From Kalaharituber pfeilii (taxonomy: Eukaryota > Ascomycota > Pezizomycetes > Pezizales > Pezizaceae), in assembly GCA_015179045.1 (NCBI GenBank), contig WHUZ01000055.1:310001-374000 (forward strand): a stretch of 64,000 nucleotides of DNA. The letters are read 5' to 3'. The position numbers and the translations under genes were made by a program. Below the pieces are notes generated by a model that saw only the letters and a list, made by a program, of their open reading frames with translations, made no database searches and was not told the origin of the DNA. Shown one piece after another: positions 1-12,843 of this stretch. How positions within the stretch are numbered: the stretch's first letter is position 1; the number at the start of each line of letters is the position of its first letter.

Positions 1-406
1 GAGACTTGATGTACCCCGTACTGAACAGGGTTGCACGTTCATTGAGGGATTTCACCAAAAGATAATATACAGATGACTATCATACATAACACATTACGGC
101 TGCTAATTGAGCAACGAATGCAAAAGATGAGCTATCATTTTCTACTAAACCCCCTGTTCAGTGCCTTGGAAAGAAGGAATCTTGTCTCCAGTTATCTCAG
201 TCGGACTTGAGTGCAGTGAGAGGCTAGTGCTAATTCTGCAATTGTTAGCAAGCGAGTCGGTTTTTTTTTGCCGGACTCCGTCACAAACTATCCCTGAGCA
301 GCCACGTGCACATGGAGGCGGCTCTCTGGTGAAGGATCCGCTTCTTTAATTTGTGCTTGGCTACCCCTGTTAGTGTTAGGCTTTGCTTATTTCCCCTGGC
401 AAATTA
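1..406. other. Intergenic, no gene seen
   Basis: I see no coding pattern or repeat here. The stretch ends at the TA dinucleotide that flanks the foldback element beginning at 407. Confidence 0.6.
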
Positions 407-869
407 CAGTGACCCGTGTCAAGTCTTGGGGATTAGGCTTGCATGATACCGTGCCTAGCAGAAAGTCTTCCTAGAATGGTTTTACTATGCAGCATAAGGG
501 AAAGCACGAGGTCTATTTTACCAAGTATCCTTCGGAGTCGAGAGACATGCAGCCGAGCGCACCCTCCTTGCAAAAACAGAATAATTGAACCAAAAATGCT
601 CAATTTTAAATTCTGGAGAAAAATTCAGATTCTCCAATGTCCATTCATACGGTCTACTATTTTTCTGTAATTTTGTTGCTAACTTATTGATTTTGTTGTG
701 ATTTTTGGTACTGAGAAATAGTGCAGTGGAGGTGCGCTCGGCTGCATGTCTCGCAACTCCAAAAGCATTTCCATATGCTGCATGGTAAAACACTAAGGAA
801 GACTTTCTGCTTGGCACTGTACACTTACCCCAATATTGCCTAATCCCCATGGCTTTTTATGGGTCACTG
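407..869. mobile_element. Foldback MITE (Tc1/mariner-like) with TA duplication
   Basis: The left end reads CAGTGACCC directly after TA (405-406). The right end reads GGGTCACTG directly before TA (870-871). The arms continue inward as a long imperfect inverted repeat of about 150 bp each. Both arms contain GGGGATTAGGC, AGCAGAAAGTCTTCCT, a GCAGCAT segment and GAGACATGCAGCCGAGCGCA. The left arm carries a roughly 20-bp insertion relative to the right. The central loop (about 566-723) is AT-rich and noncoding. A TA duplication with 9-bp perfect termini fits a non-autonomous Tc1/mariner-superfamily element. No transposase is present in it. Confidence 0.85.
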
Positions 870-3800
870 TATTAAACAGACTATCATAACGGCCCAATTG
901 AGCTCGGACCAGGCGAAAACGTGGGTAGTTAACGGAAAATGCTTTTTGGAACGAAACTCGCGATAGGAAGGTGTACGCGCGTCTTGTCAAAGCTATCGGT
1001 GAGCACCCTTAAATCTTGACTAATCTTCCGTTTCCTAGATCGTAGAATACTAAGGTTGGACAACGAGGAAACATCCATTTCTCCTTTCACAATAATGACG
1101 TTCCCAACATAGGAAGTGAGTATTCAGGAATAAATTACCCCACGTCATCTACTTATAGTTTATCCATAGATCGTGATGCGTGGCAGTGAGTTTTCCAAGA
1201 TATGTCCATTATCACCAATGCCCGCTGCTTGAAAATGTGACACACCACTTTTCTCAACTGTGTCGTAATCTGGCCCTACCTACCCTAGTCTCGAACCGGC
1301 TTACCCCCAATATGAAGCAACATCCATGCCAGCACGGAAAAAACGTGGTTAGTAGGCCACGTTTTTCTTCTGACACACGATCCTACCCATGCCAAATGTT
1401 AGGGGCATCAGGAACCTGAGTTCGGGCGTCGGTAGCACTTTAAACGCCAGTGCTCGATTACCTCCCGGGTTTGGCATGAGACTATCCGGAGTTACTACAT
1501 GTACAGTACAGAGAGAGCATGGGCTTACTATGGAAAGCATGAATGAAGGTGTTTGAGTTTTGACAGTCAACCGCAGTTCAGTTCAAGTTACAACTTTACC
1601 ATAGCTGAATTCGATATTCAATTTAGCCTAGAACAAATGCGGGCGTGCAAATCCAACCTCATACAAGAACAACCGTTAGTGCAGTTGGTACCGTAATCCC
1701 GTATAGTGTGGCAACCATTACGGAGTTACAGTAGTCCGGTTGGCACGAGAGTTACAGTTCACGCAATGCAAGTCTTTCCCTAGCTGCATAATCTCCATTT
1801 TCGTCCGATCAGGAACGCTCTTCTCAGCTATTTCCCTGACCACTGGAATCAGGTACTTGCAGCTCAGTCTCGAACCACTTGCAGCTAATTGCTTTGAGCT
1901 CCCATCTATGATTTTCAAATTGACACAAATGTATCGATGGAGGTTTCAAACGCAGGTAAGCGCCCAAATTCACTAGACAAAGGCAATTAAGGTAGTGCAA
2001 TGTATCAGTAGAATATGCTAATTAATTAATGCCACGTGGTTGACGTACCCGAAATAAGTCACACTTTATTTGGACCTATTTTTCTATTCTTCTATGTACC
2101 AGTAACGGGTAACTCTTTGTTCTTGATTCATTTTGACATTGTATCAAGGCTGAAAATGCTAATGCTGCTGTATATGTAGTCCTAGTCTAGTCTCGTGATA
2201 GTCCTAGTCTTACAACCAGAACCTGACTACTATAGCTCATCGAAAATCGCTCTTTCGAATTATTACAATGAACGCATTCGGATATGTATTGATGCCAAAA
2301 CCACTGAAACTGGAAATTACAGATAACTACTGGCGGAGCTCTTATCGCAAGCCGGAAAATAATTAGAACCAACCTGACGTCATTTAGGGGCAGATTGATG
2401 TAAGCGATGTCAGTTAACTGTTCCCGAACAGGTCGAAGGGTGTTCTTGAAAATATGATTTTCCCGCATAAAGCAAGGATCTGTGGTTTCACGAGACCGAG
2501 ACAAAGTAAATTTACGTGCCTTGTGTTCCCCTTTCTAGAAACTTCCCTAATTGGTCAAATGTACCCTGGACGATATTTCCCACACCAAAAGTTGTTATTC
2601 AAGAAAGTTAACTTTGCGTTGCGATTGAGAAGACTCTCTTAGATCCGGCTGGGTGCGAGAGCACCGTAGCCTCAATTTATGAGGGAATTCTAGGGATCAT
2701 GATGGTCTCATGACTGGGGTGATGGTGCTATTACTTATTTTTTGTAAACATAGCATTTTTTTCTTTTATCTCCGGTTTGTACACAGAGGCTGTGACAGGG
2801 TGTGCGGCACACGTGAACTTCTACTCAGGAGAGAGCGGTATAATGTTGCTTTTTTAAGTTGAATGAAATAGAAACTGATCGAGAGTGAGGTAAGCACTGA
2901 CCCGCATCCACCACCCCAAAAGTATCGGGTACTGTACAAGAGTGCTAAAATGAAAGTACTTGACCAGCATTTTTAGTCAACTCTGCCGCTGTGAGTCAAA
3001 CGTTCGTTTGCGAAAGAACATTGTTTCATCCTTCCCATGGTTACATTTCAAGTCAACTTCAGTTATAGACTAATGGCTGACAGTTTCACATGTCTACATC
3101 TTTCCTGTCGGTGAATTGTGTACAATTCCACGAAGTACGGTCTAATCTTTATTTAATGCGCTTCCAGCTTACTGCTATGAACAAAAACATATCCTTGACA
3201 TGAGAAGGTAAATGGAAGTTATGGTATAAGTTATTGACTTCTCATTATATTCTGCTGACCGATGATGATTGAAAAACATACAACAATTCGATAATAGAAA
3301 CTATTAAGATAGGAAAAAATAATCGGAAGATTCCCCTGCTGCACAAAAAGCCGTTCATAATGTCTCGTCCGGAAGTCATACCTAAAACAGATCAACATTT
3401 GATGTATGATAAGTTGTTTTAAGTTTGGTTGTTATCCGCTTTTGTCTTGGGAGGGTGTTAAGTGGTAAAATTCTTGCAGTACTGTGATTAATTTTTTAAA
3501 ACCTGTACTCTGAAACAAATTAAAGTACTCTACTCTTTTCCAGCGTCAATCGAAGTTACAGCACACTGTCACACCGGTCAATTAACCAAAATCAGTATCA
3601 ACTGAAGTTTATATATTTATCAATAAGCAGGTCAAAAAGCTCTCTGGAGAACACACACAAACGTGTTCCTCGACAAAACATTTGCGATGAATGGTATTCA
3701 CTACCATCTACTCCAAGTTTAGCTGGCCCGTTTTGGTACCTGGTTCCTAAGAGTACCCGGATTAAAGGTATTCTCGTACGGCAAAATTTCTCAAAGCGCG

Positions 3801-6800
3801 GAAATTTAATCCACACGTTTGCTGATGTTACCCAGTAAAAGAAGGCGGAATTATAATGGGAAAAAAAATACTCTCCGATAACTCCCCTAATTCGCCTGTG
3901 CAACGCTGAACTTCCTAATAGAAACTAGACTTAACAAAACTTGCTATGCTATGACCAACTTAGACCGCCATTGTCCAGTTTTCTCGATACGCCTGAGACT
4001 TAAGAGTGGAGTAAATATGTACAAAAACTGTCAACATGTCTTGAAAAAAGGAGTCATGGCCCGGTGCTCCCGAGCCAGCAGCGTGCAAAATTTGCCTCAT
4101 AAATATCATAAAGCTTACCAATCTAAAGTCTCTAGTAACCGGAGATTCCTGTTGCCAATTACTCGAACCCATCCGTACTGGAGTTTCTTACGGCAATGCA
4201 ATGAATCAATGCGGTATATATAGAACAGATGTTTTTGCTTGTGGATCCGAGCGAAAAAAGTGTTCAGAAGAACAGAGGAAAATATCAATTTGTGGTCCTA
4301 GACATGGTACGAGTGAAAGATAAACACCAGAGGGACGTCATTGAGCATTAGCAGGCGATTCATTTAGAGAATATTATGGATCCAGGATCACATCCTTTGT
4401 GTATATATGCAGTTCCACCTGGATTCACAGGCCCACAGCTTTAGGAAGACAGAACTTAGACTTCTATTGCTTCAGAGATGTTGCTATTAAGATGCCAAGT
4501 TTGAGGGTAACAGATATCATTTTCAAGAAAAGGAGAAAGCCACTGCCTCTTCTTACACAAACAATTTGCCCTTGTATTAACCTTCAATGTGCATTTTCCC
4601 GTAAACTTCGCCTAAACTGGCCGAAGGATAGTAAAACAAAGATCTTTGACCTTTTATTATTTTTTAGGTGCCCGAGCCCGTTGATTAATGATTTGTCACA
4701 CTGCAAAAAGCAATCATATCAAAGACAAAACTTGGAATGTGCACCCTTGGCAACGGTTTCACCCAGGCCACTAGTTCCGGGGTTCATTCTACACGTGTGA
4801 AAACGCCCTGATTAGGAGGGACAACCACTTGCAATATTGGGCAGACAGATAATTTTTTTTGTCTCTGCTTCTGTATGGGTATTAGTTTTGCTGGTGTTTG
4901 GTTTATTTGAACGATATCCAATAAATACCAAACCTGTTCATCCCGACCGCGGAGTTTAGGTTTCCGTTTCTTTTGTTGCCCTCCTGTTGTGATGCGGCCT
5001 AATTTGGTGCATTCTTACCTTCTCTTGCAATTGCAAATCACCCGTATTTCAAATTTTGTCTGAAATTCCGTAATCTTGGATTTTTTTATTGTTCTCCCAG
5101 TGGCGATGACCTGCACTATGTAGGCATTCAAATGCAAACCTGGTTACGTACAGGTCTTTTTGTCTCATTCACTTGGCCAATGATATCCTAATTGTAATTT
5201 GCGATGGAACACGGGCCGCGACTGGCTCTGGAGTTGAGCTGATCCAGGTACGCGGTTAGTACTGCACACATTTGCTCTGCTAACATTCAGCCATCCACGG
5301 GGTACTTGACAGTACCTTTGTATGTTGCAAATATGACGATGCATGCTGATGAGGGCCACCAAATGCTAAGACGGGATTATTCGGGGCCGGATTATCGACA
5401 CCTCATTTTGTTGCGAGGGGTACGGATTGGTGTGGTGCTATGGCCACGGATCCAAACGCTGTGTTTCAGATGTCATGTGCTGCTTACAAGTTCCAAATAC
5501 CTAAAGCCTTGTGATTTGCGTACATGTCGAATCCCTGAAAAATGTCATTGCGTACCATGCATACGCATGCAGGAACAGTTCGCTTCGTCTCAATTACCCT
5601 AAGTGGATATACACAATTTACCAAGTATCCCAAACCATTCCTTAAGAGCCAATGATAGCAATATCTCTAGTTCACCGAACGGCAACCGGCGATTTTAGAG
5701 GTGGAAATTGTCATGCCTGTTTTCCACAGTGCCCGAAGGCGCTTGTGGCGTCGTTGGAATACCCCAATTTTGTAAAGAATGTCGTCATGTTACAGGAATG
5801 GTAGAAACTAGCGTGATTTTTGACTAAGAGGCTGAAGATAACCTCTTAGCTCGTTACAAGACTAAACTTCTAGTTATCTCATTCGAGTTAGGAGATATTC
5901 AGCCTTCGGTATATTCCATTGCTATTAGGTGCAGGGTGTGTTTATTCAACATCACCGAGTAGATATGGCATATCATCAATCGAAGTCATCAATGAGTGTT
6001 GGCGCAGTTCCATTCGGCCGAGGTATTACCGAGGTCTGAAAATGTTGTTGGGAAAATGACGGTTATAATAATACGTATCCGTCATTCATTTACAAATGCT
6101 GATCTACGGGAAGCTGAACGACGAGGAGGCAGGGTTTACTATCGATATTCATTAATACTTGAACGCCCCAATGCAGATAAGAAACCAACAAAGATTGGTA
6201 TTAGTTCCAGAACCCAATTGCTTGGTATCTGGAACTACAGTAGGCACTGGCTAATACGATTGTGGCTCTCATGATCACCCTATAAACAAGCTAACTACCG
6301 CTAATACCATTAGCCTCAAGTCTCTCCAAATTCATCTAAATACAGGTACCCCCACGACATTAGGCTCACTTCATGGTGGCCACCCCGCTCTAGAATATAA
6401 TATCATGCAGTAGCTACCTGGAGGCGCGCTCATATTGAGATATGTATTCGGCTGTAATAACCATGCCGGGAACAAACTGCATACTCTTAGACTGGATATT
6501 TTCCAGACTTGCTTACCTATGTCGTAGGACCACTATCATCTATCCCGAAATGAATCGGGTGCTGTGATCACAGTATCTCGCCTATCATGGCAAAACCTTA
6601 CAGGTAATCACGGTGCAACTGCAGGGCAGTAAAACCAAACGAAGTTGCTTCGACACCTTTGGCTTGCTAGATGGTCACTGCGCCCCCGCATTGTAGCGTT
6701 GGTGCAGGGTCCTTAGTGGAGCCTAGTTAGTAATTTCGAGGTTGTCTGAAGTTAGCGCTGGCGTTGGGCGAATGCGTGAGATAATTTCCGAAGGGAGAAG

Positions 6801-7880
6801 AAATTAGCTTGGGCCTCTGGTGGTAACAGCGTTTGGGGTAGAGTGGGCGAGCTTGGGCCACAATAGGGATTCGTCTTTGGGTGTTTTATTGACTATCTTT
6901 GTCGTAAGCTATCAGGTTGCTGCTGCTGACTGTAAGTTTCATGTTACACTCTTGACGTCATCTATGGTAGTTTATAGGGAAAAAGAAGAAGAAAAAAGAA
7001 AAGAGAGTTTGTGCCCTCCGCACCCTGTGCTCCTGGCCGTGACCGCTATTACCATCAGAGCACACTCTCCAATATTTCAACATTCCCAATACAATACCTC
7101 TGGATGCTGTCATTGTCTAAGTTGGACCTAGCGTGTCTCTTCAGGAATGCAGCCAATGCAGATACTATTCAACTTTGCGCTTCCAACTTTTGCCCCAAAT
7201 TCTTACACTTTCTCGACTAAGGTACAGTACAACAACCTGTCGCATTTCCAATGTCCCCATAGGAGCCGATGCTGTCTTGGATATCACCATATAGCTATCA
7301 TGTTCGAACTCTCTTGCTATTGTCTGCCATATCCTCAACCATTTCATTTGCTTTTTCTCGTGTTCTCAATGCTATTGTTTGACCTATCACATCCGCAATG
7401 CTGCTGTGTTGGCCTGATACATTCTCAACCCCTTTATACTAATTATCTCTACTCCAAAGTCTCTAGCATCAGTTGAAGCATTGTGAACTCATTGTGAACT
7501 CACTGGGATACATCTACTGCACTCCTGATGCACATTACATCTTTACTTTTGAGTGACTTCAGGGGTCCCCTCGTGAACAGTAGCTTGAGACAATAAGTAT
7601 ATATTTTGCCTCAAATACAATTCGACATTCTAACGTATGTCTTAAATTTCTTATTGTGGCCGAGCTTCAAGAAAAGAAAAAAGAAGAAAGAAATATAATG
7701 GAAGCTACATTACATTTTATAAGATTCATAGGAGCTATAGATGTAAAGCAAGGAAAGTAAAGCTATATTTGATATATGAAGGGAAAAGTGTAAAGAGGAG
7801 CATGACAGCACAAGAATACAAGCAAAAATAGATAACTGTATAAGAATCGAAATTCTTTATAGAGGTTTAAGGAGTCTTCT
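870..7880. other. 7-kb intergenic stretch, no supportable gene
   Basis: No conserved protein, RNA gene or clear transposon was recognised. Open frames are short and off any recognisable family. Small structures only: a 10-bp-stem hairpin with AAAAACGTGG at 1339-1348 against CCACGTTTTT at 1357-1366, and a weak inverted repeat around AGGCTGAA (5829-5853 versus 5884-5905). Confidence 0.55.
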
Positions 7881-8419
7881 TGAGGACTTAGTCGGGTATT
7901 TGTAAAGATTCAAAATCATCACCATCTTCTTCCTTCTTAGTCTCATTTCTTTCTCCATGACGCTTGCTGATTGTGAGTTGAAGAATATTTCGAATGAGCC
8001 TAGTTGGACTACATGTCCCGCACACCAATACATGAGATCTCCTTGTAGAGATCTTTGAAAAATAAGGCATCTATTTCAGCTTCATATGGCTTGTCGAATT
8101 CAAGATTGACCTTTGGATATGCTTCCGCAATATAGCCTCTGAGATTATTTTTGATACCGTTAACATGAATCCTCTAGTCTCGCCGCTTCTAGGTATGCAC
8201 TACTCTCCCCTGCATTTCTTCTGTGCATCAATTTACTCTTCGCGGGGACTCATACTAACACGGTTTGTGTAGTAAAAAACTACTGAGTTGTCAATAGGCC
8301 TAGCGGTGTGGATCAATAGTACGTAGATGTTTAAGAAGGTATCATCTAGCTGGGTCTGAAGCATAGACTGTTGGCCTATAGCAGTCTCAAGCTGAGCTTG
8401 AGGTTCAGTTATCTCTTTT

Positions 8420-8592
8420 TGCCACGGGGAGGCGTGGTGGAGAGGGGGTGAGATTTTCGTTTGTAGAGGAGGCGGTGGAAGGGTAGTTAGATAAGCCTGC
8501 CTCCGGGCTTTGAGGGTTGAGACCCAGGGGCCCTGCCATGGCGAATAGCTGCATGCGGGGTCATCTGACATATATAAAAAAAAAAAAAAAAG
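8420..8592 (+). mobile_element. Family B retroposon, 173 bp (B1)
   Basis: Flanked by a perfect 12-bp direct repeat GTTATCTCTTTT (8408-8419 and 8593-8604). The insert starts with a 3' coding tail that ends VVR-stop, then GCCTGCCTCCGGG, GCCATGGCGAA and GCGGGGTCATCTGA, and finishes in poly-A. It is one of the two longest copies of the GCCATGGC-type 3' end. Confidence 0.92.
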
Positions 8593-8646
8593 GTTATCTC
8601 TTTTACAAGCCAGTGCCGCAGCTATTCATAGTTTCAGTCACGTTGA

Positions 8647-8708
8647 CCCTCGCCATAGCCCCTAGGGCGGCACGCGAGTAAAGATATTAAAAAAAAAAAA
8701 AAAAAAAC
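8647..8708 (+). mobile_element. Family A micro-retroposon, 62 bp (A1)
   Basis: A perfect 10-bp duplication GTCACGTTGA lies at 8637-8646 and 8709-8718. The insert is only the CGCCATAGCCC/GGGCGGC hairpin, ACGCGAGTAAAGAT and poly-A. Confidence 0.93.
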
Positions 8709-8991
8709 GTCACGTTGAGGTCTTCTTGGTTATATGCTTAGAATTCGACTCTGTTTGCTTGGTATGAGCGTGTTCTATCATGCCTACAACTAAATAGCAA
8801 AGTTGGGAGTTTTCAGGGATACAGGGCCAGTGACTATGGGGTTGAGTCGATAGTGGTGTCAAGAGTGAGGAGGTAGAAAGTTCAATGGACGGCATTGTGG
8901 TCATACCGGCTGGAAATGGGCACCGTCTGCTGTAGTATTACGTTCGGAGGGTGAGTGATTCTGTACAACTTCCTAGCTCTGGCCTTACTAA

Positions 8992-9056
8992 CTCGCCATA
9001 GCCCACAAGGCGGCATGCAAGTAATGATATTTTTTTTTTTTTTATTTAAAAAAAAA
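8992..9056 (+). mobile_element. Family A micro-retroposon, 65 bp (A2)
   Basis: A perfect 11-bp duplication GGCCTTACTAA lies at 8981-8991 and 9057-9067. The tail is unusual: GTAATGATA is followed by a T run and then an A run, so the tail is mixed T/A rather than pure A. Confidence 0.92.
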
Positions 9057-9369
9057 GGCCTTACTAAGAGGTATAATAGCAGTGGCTGTTTTTGGCGGCA
9101 ATTCAGTGGCGGTTTGGTAACTGTTTGGTGCTGTAGTTCAACGGCCAGGTTCAGAAGCTACATTTTTGTGGCAGTGGTTTTGTGGCAGCTACGGTGGGCA
9201 GTGGCAGTTATAAATGGAAGGCAGAGAAGGATCAGGAACCAGATGCCTCTATTGAGTAACAAGACAATAGATGAAAAGAAAAGGACTATCTATATGATGA
9301 CCAGATAAGGCCCTCATATACACAATATGCCCATCAGCCATGAATATAATTTAAGGCGGTAATTGGTAT

Positions 9370-11175
9370 TTTTTCTTTTTTTATATATCATTACTCGCGT
9401 GCCGCCCTGAGGGCTATGGCGAGGTATTAAGTACAAAGGAGAAAGTGGGAAAATAAAGTGAAGTAAACAGACACGGAACACAAAATCTAAAGCTACTAAA
9501 TCGAGTGCTACTGATCCGCCCACCTCAAGAGTTCTACCAATGGGTCCCCTTCTCCTTCGCTTGTTCCCGGTGGTCGGTGTATCGCTTCCAGCCCGCCCGG
9601 CCACCACCTCCTCCAGACCCTGCACCTCTCCCATATGTGTGAAGTCGTTTCCTCCTCGTCCCACCTGCATTCCGGCCAGTCCACCTTGCCTACCTTATGA
9701 ATCCACATCCGCAGGCCTTTGCCCCCCAGCAGGCCCGCCAGGATGCGTACTCCAAAGCCCAGCCTCTGTAGAGGCTTGTAGCTCAGTCCTAGTCTGTTTC
9801 TCTCTTCTGCCCACTGTTCTTTAGCCAACTGGCGCATGCCTGCCTCTGTGACCATCATGTCCTGGTACTGTATATAGGTGCCGATCCTCGCTGCTCTGTC
9901 TGCCTCCTCATTTCCCTTTATCCCCTTGTGCCCTTTGACCCACGCCACTGCAGCATCTAATCCCCCTCGCACTATTCTCCCTTCCCATGTTCTTCTTACT
10001 GCGTGGGCAGGTCCGTCCGGTGTCAGCTTGCCCTCTGCAACTTTCTGTTGCTTGTTGATTGCTACCCGTGAGTCTGAGATTATGAGCAGTTCCTCGTCCC
10101 CAGACTCTAGCTCTTGCCATGGCTACTAGTTCTGCATCATTGACTGTTGCTCTGGATCCCATGTAGATGGAGGTCGTGCCCTCTGCCAGAGTCCCACGCC
10201 GGTTCTCCTTTCCATCCTTCATCTTCCGCCTCCATAATCTCCTTCTCCCATTCCCCTTTCTCCGTAGTTGCTGGGAGTGAGGGGAGTATCACTAGTGGGA
10301 GTGGCTTGTTGTGGTTCAGGGCCCCCCTCATGATATAGAGGTTGTCCCGTTCTTCCCTTCCCTTGAGGCCTCCCTCTCGAATCTCAGAGCCCTGGCTTCC
10401 ACTCGGCCTCTCAGGTGCTCTCGCCCTCCATGAAGGTATGGACTGATTCTAGATTTGCAAGTCCCTCAACCACATCCCTTCGTGTGCCCCATGGGGCGCT
10501 GGTGATTGACCTTGCCACTGTGTATTGCCACTTCTCTAGGTCCCTCAGTCTGGTCTCCTGTGATGGCCCCCATGCATGGTCCTTCCATGCCCAGCTACCC
10601 CATGTCACGATTGTTCTGGCTACCTGGTGCGGAGCTGCCTCTTGGTGGGCTCCAGCTGTGCTACTCTCGTCGCTACCCTCCAGGTGGCTTTTTCCTAGGC
10701 TTAGCCTCTTCCTGAAGTGCGAGTTAAACTTGAGTTCCCAGTCTACTTGTAAACCTCCTAATCAGTAGTCTGGCCCCTTGACTGCTATGATTAGCGTCTC
10801 TCTCTTTGCCTGGTCCAGCTCGTAGCCTCCATCAGCTGATTCCCCTGCCAAGAGGGTCTGGTGAGCCTTTATAGCCTTTCTCAGCCTCGGTAGTGATTTA
10901 TCTGATAAGATGCAGTGGAAGTCATCCACGTACTTGCGGATGAATGTCCTTTGGCTCGCTTCCTCGACCGCTGGTTTGATTCCTACCAGAAATAGTGCTG
11001 GGGATAGAGGTGAGCCCTGTGGTGTGCCATCTGTCATTCTGGCTGATGCTGATGCTCGTCTCTTGCCACTCCATGACAGGTAAGCCTTTTATGAAGGCTT
11101 CTAGGTTGACGTTCACTTTTTGCCTTGTGCTGTAACTCTATTCCTTCTTAGGAAGTTGTGGGCAGACCTGACGTC
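9370..11175 (-). mobile_element. 5'-truncated family A LINE with RT and RNase H (A3)
   Basis: This is the longest family A copy (1.8 kb) and the reference for the family. A perfect 11-bp duplication GTAATTGGTAT lies at 9359-9369 and 11176-11186. Read on the minus strand, the order is: 3' half of the reverse transcriptase, RNase H, a C-terminal zinc-knuckle region, a short 3' UTR, the GCCATAGCCCTCAGGGCGGC hairpin and an A-rich tail at 9370-9390. The truncation lies within the RT palm region. The architecture matches fungal Tad1-type non-LTR elements; the clade assignment is inferred. Confidence 0.93.
9508..11116 (-). pseudogene. LINE ORF2 remnant: reverse transcriptase, RNase H, zinc knuckle
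   Basis: Reverse transcriptase is seen at 11037-10762: TPQGSPLSPALF followed by the catalytic KYVDDFHC box. The start of RNase H (ATVNDAELVAMARA) is in the frame 10222-9908. Its end (VAWVKGHKGIKGNEEADRAA) is in the frame 9972-9508, so at least one frameshift splits the RNase H. The final domain has CRW...EETTSHIWERC; the second Cys of the usual CRWCG knuckle is Asp here. Stops occur at about 10762 and in the linker. The protein would reverse-transcribe its own RNA at a nicked target, but this copy cannot encode it intact. Family resemblance is clear; activity is excluded by truncation and frameshifts. Confidence 0.9.
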
Positions 11176-11237
11176 GTAATTGGTATAGAATTTTTGCAAT
11201 GGTAGTCATGATACACTACAGACCTACTCCAGCAGGC

Positions 11238-11494
11238 TGTCAGGGTGACCGAACATAGTAATGATGCCATGATGATGATGATGAGAGATGATGCATGGTA
11301 ACGATGCCATGAATGACAACATGATGATGAGAGGTGCATTTGTTATTTATCTCTTGATGTCATATAGAATAATGCAATGAACGACGCGCTGGAGGCATAT
11401 ATATAGAGGCCTAAACGGCCCTATACAAAGGTCAAGTTCCAAGCGTTGTCGTAAGTTACACCTAAATTTCGTTGCCATTGCAGGTACCGTAACA
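11238..11494 (+). mobile_element. Solo LTR, copy 1
   Basis: A 257-bp unit begins TGTCAGGGTGACC and ends CCGTAACA (TG...CA). It is flanked by the 5-bp duplication CAGGC (11233-11237 and 11495-11499). It contains a TATATATAGAGGCC promoter-like segment and the shared block CAAGTTCCAAGCGTTGTC. A second copy is at 57938-58190. No internal retrotransposon domain lies next to either copy, so both are recombination remnants. Confidence 0.9.
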
Positions 11495-12573
11495 CAGGCG
11501 GGTGGGATGTAGATAGATATTAATTATAGTTTTTGAGACTATCTGCGTTATCTAGTATTTATAGTATAGGGTCTAATATAAGAGATTTAACTGTATAACT
11601 ATATATGAACCCTTTGCTACTCGATGTTTCATTACTGCATAAACTCTCCCATGTATTGAACTTAAGGGCTACGGCTAATACTAGATATTATGTAATACTG
11701 CCTATACTGCATGAATAAGCCGTCCAAGCTCCCAATTGGTTATTTTTCATATATTTCAGCCTCTAATACTAATACTGGATAGAGCATATAACTAATGATG
11801 AAAGTAATTAGTCAGGCAGTCGGTAGAAGATCTCGGATAGCTAAGTATAGTAAGGATACCGAGGAGGTCACATTGGATCACTTAATAAAATCCTATATGC
11901 CAGTTGAAGGGAATGGGCCTTTGGATAGGCATAGGGTGAGGAAGAGGGTGAGGAAGAAAAGACAACAGTCATCATACCTGCTAAAGCATTTGAATCTGTC
12001 AAGATATTGAAGCTTTTTTGCATAGAGTACATCATCTCCAATGGCAGAGCGAAGCATTTACAGCACTGTTGCACAGGAATGGACAGGCAACTAATGTACT
12101 TCATCTATCTCCCCCTACCAGACAAACTACTAATGCCAACTAGTTTTCTCGATCCTCCTAAGTAGCCTCATGTTTATGTTGCCTCCTGGGCCATATATAT
12201 TCTTGTTCCCTCCGGCTTGTATCATCACATAGAACCTTTCCACACAATAAACCTCCGAGATTGCATATCTGTACTTAGAGGATAAGTCCCCAGTCCCGAT
12301 AATATCCAGTATGCGAGGTTTCTCTGTATCCCAAAACTCTGAAACCTGGCGGTCCAGCGGCCTTGCTACTGTGTGCTTTAGGTTTGCTGTTCGAGCTTAA
12401 CCACTCAGAATATCTCTTTTGAAACTAGCTTTACGGAACTTGTTCTCAAAATTTTCAAGTTTCCATTCCCAGGCAGGTTGCAGCGTGAATGTCTACCTCC
12501 GTCATCTTCGAGCTAACAAGATTCCAAGAGAACCGGCCCCTTAGGATTTTCGCCTACCTTGCTATGTAACACC
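11495..12573. other. Intergenic, no supportable gene
   Basis: AT-rich. Around 11795-12110 two overlapping frames have a somewhat coding look, but no family is recognisable and no splice model joins them. Confidence 0.5.
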
Positions 12574-12624
12574 CTCGCCATAGCCCTCAGGGCGGCACGC
12601 GAGTAATGATATTAAAAAACAAAA
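12574..12624 (+). mobile_element. Family A micro-retroposon, 51 bp (A4)
   Basis: A perfect 11-bp duplication TATGTAACACC lies at 12563-12573 and 12625-12635. The body is the hairpin plus ACGCGAGTAATGATATT and a short A-rich tail. Confidence 0.92.
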
Positions 12625-12777
12625 TATGTAACACCTGCTCGGCACGGTTCCTAGTCTAGGGAGCCCAAAATGGAACGTTTACCAAGAGTAATTGTAGGCC
12701 GTTTCAAGAATCTGTTAAATCCATAAATTCCACAGTATCAGGATGCTTCTCATAGGGAGGAGCTATAATGCCCTTAT

Positions 12778-12843
12778 TTTGTTGTAAAAGGGGGTCACAA
12801 GAAATGATCTTTTGTTGTAAAAGGGGGTCACAAGAAATGATCT
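12778..12843. repeat. Tandem duplication, 33 bp x 2
   Basis: The unit that starts TTTGTTGTAAAAGGGGGTCA occurs at 12778-12810 and again at 12811-12843 without a mismatch. It is a recent local duplication; no function is apparent. Confidence 0.9.

Larger units (their letters stand above)
7888..8904 (-). pseudogene. Decayed coding remnant, unidentified
   Basis: On the minus strand, several coding-looking blocks in different frames follow one another. A Ser/Thr-rich block lies at 8904-8710. A Gln-rich helical block beginning EITEPQAQLETAIGQQ runs down from about 8419. A basic and acidic tail (ISKRHGERNETKKEEDGDD) lies at 7980-7920. Stops and frame changes separate them, and retroposons B1 (8420-8592) and A1 (8647-8708) sit between them. 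I do not recognise the family. It may be an old gene or a transposon gag-type protein. The call rests on amino-acid texture only. Confidence 0.3.

Noticed and set aside
1337..1370. Hairpin followed by T run, resembling a bacterial terminator
   Set aside because: The DNA is fungal; rho-independent terminators are not expected, and there is no gene upstream.
4399..4800. 133-residue open frame
   Set aside because: No domain, no neighbour context and no splice continuation; likely chance.
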